A stretch of DNA of 64,000 bases from Clavelina lepadiformis (lineage: Eukaryota > Chordata > Ascidiacea > Aplousobranchia > Clavelinidae). Within the stretch, counting starts at the first letter, position 1. Every line of letters starts with the position of its first letter. Made by a program: the position numbers and the translations under genes. The DNA lies in the NCBI RefSeq assembly GCF_947623445.1, contig NC_135243.1, positions 23,382,479 through 23,446,478 of the forward strand, in the 5' to 3' direction. The notes beneath the pieces were generated by a model that was not told where the DNA came from, ran no database searches, and saw nothing but the letters and a program-made list of their open reading frames with translations. Shown here piece by piece: positions 56,618 to 64,000 of the stretch.

Positions 56618-56827
56618 TCAAATGTCGGTCAGAGAAACGTTTGCAACTTGCACACTCAAAATTACACCCTTAATTAGTGCTACGGCCAACAGAAACCAGA
56701 CTCTTGCCCAAGATGGTTTTTTTTTACGGTGGGTTTCTTTTCCCATCCACTGATGTACAGCATTGAAACAATTTTCATTCATCAGTTGCTTGAACACACC
56801 ACCTGCTCGTCTGCTTAATTTTCGCAT
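56618..56827 (-). CDS. Possible 69-residue single-pass membrane protein
   Basis: Not recognised. The frame stays open upstream of the ATG at 56827 without another ATG, to a splice-like or non-ATG start near 56899, so this could be one exon of a larger gene. The N-terminal half is basic (MRKLSRRAGGVFKQLM; KETHRKKK), followed by a hydrophobic segment ARVWFLLAVALIKGVILSVQ and a short polar end. Composition looks protein-like rather than random, and the layout is that of small mitochondrial or ER membrane proteins. It lies about 0.9 kb upstream of CEP95 on the same strand. A chance open frame is not excluded. Confidence 0.35.
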   Translation of the reverse strand: MRKLSRRAGGVFKQLMNENCFNAVHQWMGKETHRKKKPSWARVWFLLAVALIKGVILSVQVANVSLTDI

Positions 56828-59593
56828 TTTTATGTTATGTTTTATGGATTTAACTAATTCTAGGTTTAGTGGCAATGCTAGGCTAGTTGTTACCAGCAAG
56901 TAATAACGTTATTTCTCTTGCGCAAGTTTTAAGCCTTTTCGGCTTTTTCACTTTTTCCTGTTCGCTGGTTAGGCCTAGTAAGTAGTAACAACTGGCTTGA
57001 GTTTACGGACTTATAGCGCTTTTGACGAAAAATATAATGATTGATTGAAATGTTCAAATATATAAAACCGATAAGAGGATTAAACTATAACCTACTTGGC
57101 CTATGCATAAGGTCGAGCTAACTAGTCTAGTCATAACTAATTGCAGAGCAATAAACAAAAGACAGTGCTAAAGCTCTCCAAGTTCTAAACGAAACCTCAG
57201 GCAACCGCAGTTACTTTAAATTTCCAGTTCAAAACAAAACTGTCTTATTTTATGTTTCCATTTAGTAATACTGAAAGGATACTTAAAAGTTTTAAGTTAA
57301 GTAAAATGTTGCTTGAGCAAATTTATAAGTATACACTAACATTTAAAAAAAATTTAAATGTTTTATTTAAAAAAGAAAATTCAAAATTTGTAAATTTTAG
57401 TACGTAATAGGGTAATGAAAATTAGAACTTTTTTTATATTTTCTAAAAGGAAACTTGTCAAACAGCTGTTTAAACCTATCAAATGGTACTTTATGCGTCA
57501 AAGTGAAACTTTATCTTAAACTTTTTACGTGAAAATAAAATTAGTGAGATAGTTTTACTTGGCTTAAAAAATAAACTATAACGTGATATGATATGATTGA
57601 TTATCAGAACATTACGTCACCGAAAGTCCCACATAAACGCAAAGCATTGAAGCCATACACCAGTTTTGCCCTGTATAGTGTATACCCTTTTGGCAATCAA
57701 TTACTTAAAAGTGATGTTGGTTGGAATGGAGTAGTTATGCGCGAAATATGGTTTTCAGATTTCTTTTCTCAATAGTTCTACGTCACAGTCATAAGTCACA
57801 TATAGCATTATTGGTATAAATGACGTAGTTGAACAATCTGGCTCAGTTTCAGTACCAGGTTTCTCAGGCTCCGGTATATTTTCTCCGATCATTGTCAGCA
57901 AATTTGTACCAAATTTATCAACGAATTGTTATGACCAGCTTCCGATGTGCGTGAGAAATGCTTGTCGATTATTGCCGTAGTACGTATACATATTTGTACA
58001 TTCTGTCAGTATATTCATTATTCTGTTTGAATAAGACATTCATTCATGCAGTTGTTCTGATTCCGCTAAGTCTATAGTTATCAAGAATTCTGTAAGCTGT
58101 AGCCTACATATCAATATAACCATCGACAGAAAAGTTTCTGAGTGGAATTAAAATCTATCAGTCATCTTATCATAAGACGCAACCTGATCGCAATTGAAAG
58201 TTGATGCTGACGTTTCAATATCTTCGGAATTGGTCTACTCTCCCTACGTCACTAGATAAACTGTGAAAAGATATTAACGACTGGAGAATCGAGACTCATT
58301 ACTTATAGTCATTTACTTACCAAGCTTATAAACATTGTAGGCCTAATGGTTGGATTATCGGGACATTTGTGACCAGCAACTCAAGTTAATCACAAGCTTG
58401 GCACAATCTATTATGACCTCACAATCTATCTATTACAACCCTCACGAGCGACGTTGAAGATTGCTCCAGTCACATGCGAGTTGCAAAATGAACTCCCAGA
58501 AACAAACATTTCACTCAAGACGTCATCGAAGCAATGACGCAAGACTCGAGCGGTATCGGTTCCTTGAAAGTGCAGAACCGTGATCTATGAACTCTCAACA
58601 AACCATGCAGTGTCGTACACCGAGTCCAGCCATGAAATTGCTGGAGGAAGTGTGTGTTCTGTTTGAAGGAAAAACACGTGACGCAAAAAAAACAAACAAT
58701 TTTACTTTCATGTTGCAATATTAACCACCTATTTACCCAAGCAAATCATTATTATTGATACGATGCCCATTGTGCTGTCACATGGGCTTCTACCGCAAGC
58801 ATATTTTTTTGTGGAATGCCCGAGGGGCGAGATAGTGCGCTAATTTCCATAATAAGCCATTAATTCCTACCTAATTCTCGTGCAAATCTGATGATATTAT
58901 AATGTTATTTGTGTTCTATTTCGTGTGTTTAACAACAAGCGCTGTACTATATTGAGTGATCTATTGCATGATAATCCAAACTTTCAAACATCGCAAAACA
59001 AAATATTGATTCTTTGTGTCAGGTTGTAGCTTTTTTGGGAAACGTAACATCTCGATTGACAAAATTAAAGAATTTTCCGAAGAAGATTCCAACAACGTTA
59101 TTGTCAAATGGTGAATTTATTATTTTAACGGGTGTCACCAGAAAAATTCGTAGGTTCCAATCTATTTTTCATAGTTTCTTCTTAACTGCTTTCTAATTTA
59201 CAATTAACTTCATTTAAACCCTAAATAGCTAAAATCTACTTTTTCTACGCCCATCCTCCTAACTTAAACGTATATCTTTAACCATAACACTGCGTGAGCT
59301 ACTTACGGTAAAACTTTTTTAAACGTAACTTGCTAGGAATTTATCGGTATTTCATTTACTTGGTTCGCGTCTCTTTTAGGCAACCACCGCGTTGCAAAAG
59401 AAAACAGGTAATAAAAACGTGATAAGATGTATATGAGACAAGCTGAGATATAACTACAAAAGACAGAAAACAACAAATAAACATACGATAATGATTGCTG
59501 CTGAAAAATAAAACACCTTAGACATCATGGTACCGAAGCATAAATGGAGTCGCACAAAAACAACCTGTGTATTTTCATTGAATGAAAGCAGCT
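56828..59593. other. Intergenic region
   Basis: About 2.8 kb without supported exons except the MITE at 59131-59330. Open frames at 57593-57775, 58515-58718 and 59014-59196 have no recognisable motif or splice context. Confidence 0.45.
59131..59330 (+). repeat. MITE family A, copy 3
   Basis: Starts GGTGTCACCAGAAAAATTCG and shares with 41214-41452 the order of blocks (AGTTTCTTCTTAAC, TAAACCTAAAT-like, CGTATATCTTTAAC, TTACGGT). The right terminal repeat is poorly kept. Non-coding. Confidence 0.55.
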
Positions 59594-62500
59594 TTAATTT
59601 TCGAAGGTTACGCTGCTTTCCTTGTGAGGGCTTTCTCCACTTTTGCAAGCGTCGGTGCTGGATGTGGAAAAAAGTTTCTTACGATTATATGATTTAACAA
59701 TGGTACAGCAGCGCTTATTCTCACACGGTTCGGCGCAGCAGGGAAAGAGCATCGACCTCCAGTCGTCGTAGCACAACAAAACACAAAACAAGTTGATGAT
59801 CATGTTCCCGTTATAAGCGAGCGCCGACAGCAGGGAGATAGTCACTTTTTCGTTCAACATGGCGTTTCCGGTCGTGGTATTGTTTATGACGTCATTTCCG
59901 AAGTAATCTGTGGTTTGATTGCGGAAGATGTCCATGTAAAACGTTTTTGCGCTCATTTGGGTGTAAAGAGAAAATCCGAACGCGATTAGGTCGGATACGC
60001 AACAAATGAGCGACATCACGAAGCATCTGACGACATAGTGACGCAATCGCGCGTTTCCCGGCGTTTTCTGGCGCATAGAGGGCGCCCGAGCGACTCTTTT
60101 TCTAGTCAAGCACCGATCTTTCTGCAGACTGGCTGTGACAGCGAAGCGGTAATTCCGTTTTTTCAGTGACGTAGCATCTTTTGATTGGTTAGCGTTTCTC
60201 GAGCGTTTCTTGCTCTTCTGAACCGCACGTTCTAATTTTACGTCACCGTTAGTTGCGAGTTGAATCTTCTGCAGCGAATTGGGGCGATCTGAGATTTTTA
60301 GAGAACCTTCTCGAGTATCCAAATCGGTTCTGGAATGCAACAAACAAGAATCCGACAAAGTTCTTTTCGCGCCAATTGGCACCGAGCTATCAGTTTCGCG
60401 CGAACTTATCGTGACGAAATCGTCTTTTACTTGTAGCTGATTGGATGACGTGAGTGGTTGACTACTTTCCTGATAGTCAGATAAGGCCGGACAGGAAAGG
60501 ACATTTCTTGGGGGGATCTTGACCTTCGCGTCACTTTTCGTTTCGTTCGATCTAACTTCAAATCGCTTCCGGTGCAACTTTGTAAGATGACGTCGGTGGC
60601 AGAAGACGGGATAAGCGAAAAGAAACTGGAGGGCAATCTAGAATTTGGAAAAAAGCGATCGTTTAAATTGAACTTTGAAAAAATCTTTTAAAATTGCTCC
60701 TGGCACGTCAAGCGTTTGAAAATAAGAATTGTTTGTTTTTGTCGTTTTTTACTGTTTCTTCGATAAATTTGTTACGTAAATCCCACGATCTCTCTTCTCT
60801 ATGGAACGGTTCCGCTTAACTCAATATAATCATGATTGCATAATAGCTGTATCATTATTACATCACAAACGTACTACAGCGCACAAAAACATTACAAGGG
60901 AATATGGTCGTATAAAAACAGTGCGAATGGTCGTAAGGGCAAAATATGAACCCTGTTGTAATATTCGATTTACTGGAAATGGTGTCGGTAGCCCTGTAAT
61001 AAAATTTTAACAACGTTTGCTCCAAGCTCCCGAATTAACTGGAATAACCGCATATTTATCCTTATTTAAATATAAAATTTTACTGTTCAGCGACCGCTGT
61101 ATGTGCGACTTGTGCGAATATATACTAGTCGTTCGTTTGTACTCCATTTTCTTTGTTATTGTCACGTCATATAGGGCGAATTATACGAACGAAATATCTA
61201 CATCGTAGCGACGATAAATAAAATGGTGCTGGAATAGGTTTGTAGCAGAAATTGACGATTTTAAAAGATACATAAAAATTTTATTAGAAGGTGCGTTTTA
61301 GCGAGTCTGCTTCGTATGCTCCATTGTAACCAAAATAAAACCAGCTCATATATACTTACAGTATATACTCTATTATATTATACTCTCTACTGTATTATAT
61401 TATACTCTATATACTAAGATTATATCACATGGAGACTGTTTCAATAAATCGGTTTTGTCGGGTAAGAGTCCTTGTAGACAGCAAATTTGTCAAGGACCGA
61501 ATTGCGTTTGCAACAAACCACCAAACTTAATGTATTTTGCTCCGAAAAAATCATAACGGATTGTAAAAAAGGAAAAACTTATTAAACCGCTTTTATTTCT
61601 AAAATTTGATCCATTGCATTAATGGCCTATCAGTGACAAACAAAATTTTCTCTTTTGAAATATTTGCTAATGCATTGGTTTGAGTTTTAAAGGGCGACAA
61701 AACTCCCCGTAAAATGACAATTAAATTTTTCCTAATGCATTTCCGCCAGTATAATGGTTTTACGTCACAATGGCCGCCACGTCATAATGACATTACCTGA
61801 AAATATAGGCATACGAGTGTGAGCAACAAATGCAAAACGAGATAGATTTTCTTTCTTCTGTAGAAGCACGATGGCTGACCAGAAAAGGTTGGTGACGGTT
61901 CAGTTGGTACTGTCATGGCAACGGTCTTAAAATGCATAAAACCAAATTTTAAGATCACGGCATTTTTAAGCTATACTGGCTTATCTAACCACAAAATATT
62001 TCATTCAAGCTATTCAAATCTATGGAAAACAGTGCTTGCATTTACACTTGCTTTTAGCACACATTTAGCAGCTGGTTATTCTTAAATATAACATATACGG
62101 TATTTCTAGCTCAAAAACCTCAAATGCTTACAGCCATTCAAAAATTACCTCGGTCTGGTTATTATTGTTTCCCATTTCAGGGTCGAATCCATCTCCGTTC
62201 CACTCGGGCATGAAGTGTGGAACAAAATACAAGGCGATGAACGTGGACATGGTGATGACAATGCAGACCAGTACTGACCAGCTGAAACATACCAAACGAG
62301 GTCCAGATAGATGACGTAATACAGGGTGACTGTAAAACATCCGCTGTCGTATCCATAGAAACAAGTAGACGCAGAGAACGCACAAGAAGTACAGCAAACC
62401 GCTTAGCGTTTGCCTCACGCAAAATAAATCGGTTGACAGTCGGTCCTGCACTGAAAACACCCAAACGTCGACTAGAACGTGCATTAAAGCCAGAATGCAA

Positions 62501-62811
62501 GTTACTATTGACAGAGCCAACATGGATATTGAGGCTGCCTTGTAATTCTTGTCCTGTGTTTTGCGGCGGTACGAAGGTTCTCGGCTGAGCCCGGGATTTT
62601 CCTTTGTCTCCGCCCCATTTCGGTCACAGTTTCCCGGCCGATTGGCGACGTTTTTCCCGTGTGTGCATACGCAGCAATGGCAGTGCAAACGATAAAGATG
62701 CCGGAGTAGTCCGCTCAAGATGTACAGAGTAATCAGCGCAAAGACGTACTGCACTGCGCGGTATATCGCGGGGTTCACATTGAACCAAACCATGCTTTCA
62801 TCTGAGAACAT
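59594..62811 (-). CDS. Seven-transmembrane, GPCR-like protein of unknown family
   Basis: Three exons, 62132-62811, 61797-61857 and 59594-60625, 1773 nt, 590 residues. Hydrophobic segments: TM1 17-39, TM2 92-119, TM3 130-153, TM4 173-197, TM5 231-256, TM6 444-471, TM7 509-533. The 61-nt middle exon supplies most of TM5 (IYLVLHLLLTLVCLYFQFLF spans the junction). N-glycosylation sequons fall only in the TM4-5 loop (NQT, about 219) and the TM6-7 loop (NQT, NNT). Basic segments lie in the first loop, in the 185-residue third cytosolic loop (KSKKRSRNANQSK) and in the tail. This agrees with an N-outside GPCR topology. Striking motifs: LFLWIRQRMFYSHPVLRHL after TM3 and CYDDWRSMLFPCC after TM7. No rhodopsin DRY or NPxxY motif, so I assign no known class. 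The start at 62811 is the first ATG in the frame. Confidence 0.75.
61350..61425. repeat. AT-rich short tandem repeat
   Basis: Imperfect copies of TATACTCTATTATAT-like units in the second intron of the seven-transmembrane gene. Confidence 0.5.
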
Positions 62812-63856
62812 GTCAGATATCACAGACTTTATATCTAGTCGTCTTTCAGAGGTCGTAAAGTGGCCAAACCCAGCAATAAAAATCGTTTAAGCTCCTTCTG
62901 TAAATACCTAATTCATACAAATAGCAAAATCAAGCAGTTCTTTTTAATAAAACGTTTAAAAGTGAAGTCTGCAGAGTTTTGCTTATGAAGTTCGGATTCG
63001 TTACACAAGCTGTATCTGCCTGGTACGAAACCATTCTGCAAAGACGACAGTCCGACCAACAGACGCTCGCATGCGATTGAGGTTATGCAAACATGTCACT
63101 ACGACTCCAAATCAGAATCCAAATACGCGGAGATTAAATCCTATCTCTAAACATTGCTCATTCTGCCTTGATCTGTGCGTTTATCGGAAACATGCAGCCA
63201 CTTTCCGGACTGCCACACTCCAATGCACATCTGGCGATGATTGAGATACAAATCATGTGTGCGGTCATAATCTACTATTGCGTCACAATTAAACTTTTTA
63301 ACACATTTTCCGCTTACATTAATCTTTAAGTGTCTGGCACTTGAAAACGAAATTCAGTAAAAGACGCGTTTGTCAATATTTCATCGATAATACAGATGGA
63401 TATTTACCGCACGTTTCTCTGCAAATGCTACCAGCATACCAATAATTGAATCATACAGTCTGACAATGTTTGGTTTTAAAATTTACAGTCAGTCTGGCCG
63501 TAAATCAGCTCAAATATTGACCACCTGTGCGATAATAAATGATTACAACAACATGCCTTAACTTCCTTCACTGACCCGGCAGCGCCGTAGTGCGGCAGTT
63601 CAAACTGAGCTGATTTTGGGAAATATTCAACCAATCTATAAAAGCGCGATTGTTTTTTGCGATTATGCAAAAAGTGATATTCACTTCAAAATGTTCAACA
63701 AGTCAATAAACTTTTAAGACGTAACAAAGCGAAAAATTACTATAATTACGTCACTAAGTAGCATGAAGCATGGACAATGGCAGAAGCGGTCATATTGGGT
63801 CATTCTTGTGCTTTGACTCACTAGCCGTATTGATACAAGCTAGAAGCTACTAATCC
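62812..63856. other. Head-to-head intergenic region (putative divergent promoter)
   Basis: About 1 kb separates the start codons of the minus-strand seven-transmembrane gene and the plus-strand gene at the right edge. No coding exon is seen; a 64-codon minus frame at 63476-63670 has no recognisable motif. Both promoters should lie here. Confidence 0.45.
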
Positions 63857-64000
63857 ATGGCTTTTGCGCCTCAGAGTTTTGTCTTTGCTGTGGAAACGGT
63901 AAAAATGTCATCACAGATGCAGCATAAATTGAAAGAATTGGTTTTTGATCGTAACTATGAGTCTGCTGCGTCTTGTACGAACTTTTTTATCAAATCGTCG
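63857..64000 (+). CDS. Start of an unidentified gene, cut by the right edge
   Basis: The frame from ATG at 63857 (context ATCCATGGC, a good start) stays open for 48 codons to the window end. The visible part begins MAFAPQSFVFAVETVKMSSQ and continues into a likely amphipathic helix (HKLKELVFDRNYESAASC). A second in-frame ATG at 63905 is possible. No family is recognised from this short piece. The codon content and strong start favour a real gene, head-to-head with the seven-transmembrane gene. Confidence 0.45.
   Translation, partial: MAFAPQSFVFAVETVKMSSQMQHKLKELVFDRNYESAASCTNFFIKSS

Noticed and set aside
62177-62500. 107-codon minus-strand frame
   Set aside because: Overlapping frame within exon 1 of the seven-transmembrane gene; the longer frame carries the membrane helices.

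Overview
The window is nuclear DNA of an intron-rich, AT-rich animal. The gene set is deuterostome-like: a ZNF236-type zinc-finger protein, CEP95, AIP and CYSTM1, together with an NRF-6-type acyltransferase (a family typical of invertebrates). Introns are short (mostly 70-1000 bp), genes are closely packed, and DNA-transposon and SINE debris is scattered. An invertebrate chordate, most likely a tunicate, fits best; the species cannot be read from the sequence. No rRNA gene, intact tRNA gene, CRISPR array or complete autonomous transposon was seen. All gene models were built by hand from splice sites and reading phase, so individual borders may be off by a base or two.

Layout, left to right. 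(1) 1-1360, minus: the 5' part of an unrecognised secreted-protein gene that runs off the left edge. (2) 3180-3875 and 9871-10901, minus: two tandem paralogues of CYSTM1, each with a proline-rich first exon and a cysteine-rich membrane-anchor second exon. (3) 14983-33259, plus: one 41-exon gene for a ZNF236-like protein of about 1723 residues with about 25 C2H2 fingers and a Gln-rich tail. (4) 35194-39861, minus: a 14-exon NRF-6-like acyltransferase-3 membrane protein (733 residues). (5) 43320-46158, minus: a complete 7-exon AIP gene (329 residues). (6) 49144-55706, minus: a complete 14-exon CEP95 gene (856 residues). (7) 56618-56827, minus: a possible 69-residue membrane protein. (8) 59594-62811, minus: a 3-exon seven-transmembrane, GPCR-like protein (590 residues) of no family I recognise. 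(9) 63857-64000, plus: the start of another gene, cut by the right edge.

The genes do not form a pathway. They are an ordinary mix of transcription factor, co-chaperone, centrosome, membrane enzyme and receptor-like genes. Between and inside them lie a three-copy MITE family, a 552-bp TA-flanked MITE, a long imperfect palindrome, three hAT-like non-autonomous elements, tRNA-like SINE pieces and small tandem repeats.

The observations most worth following are the secreted protein at the left edge, whose helix plus Ala/Gly-rich hydrophobic stretch resembles bacterial type III translocator subunits, and the orphan seven-transmembrane protein near the right edge.
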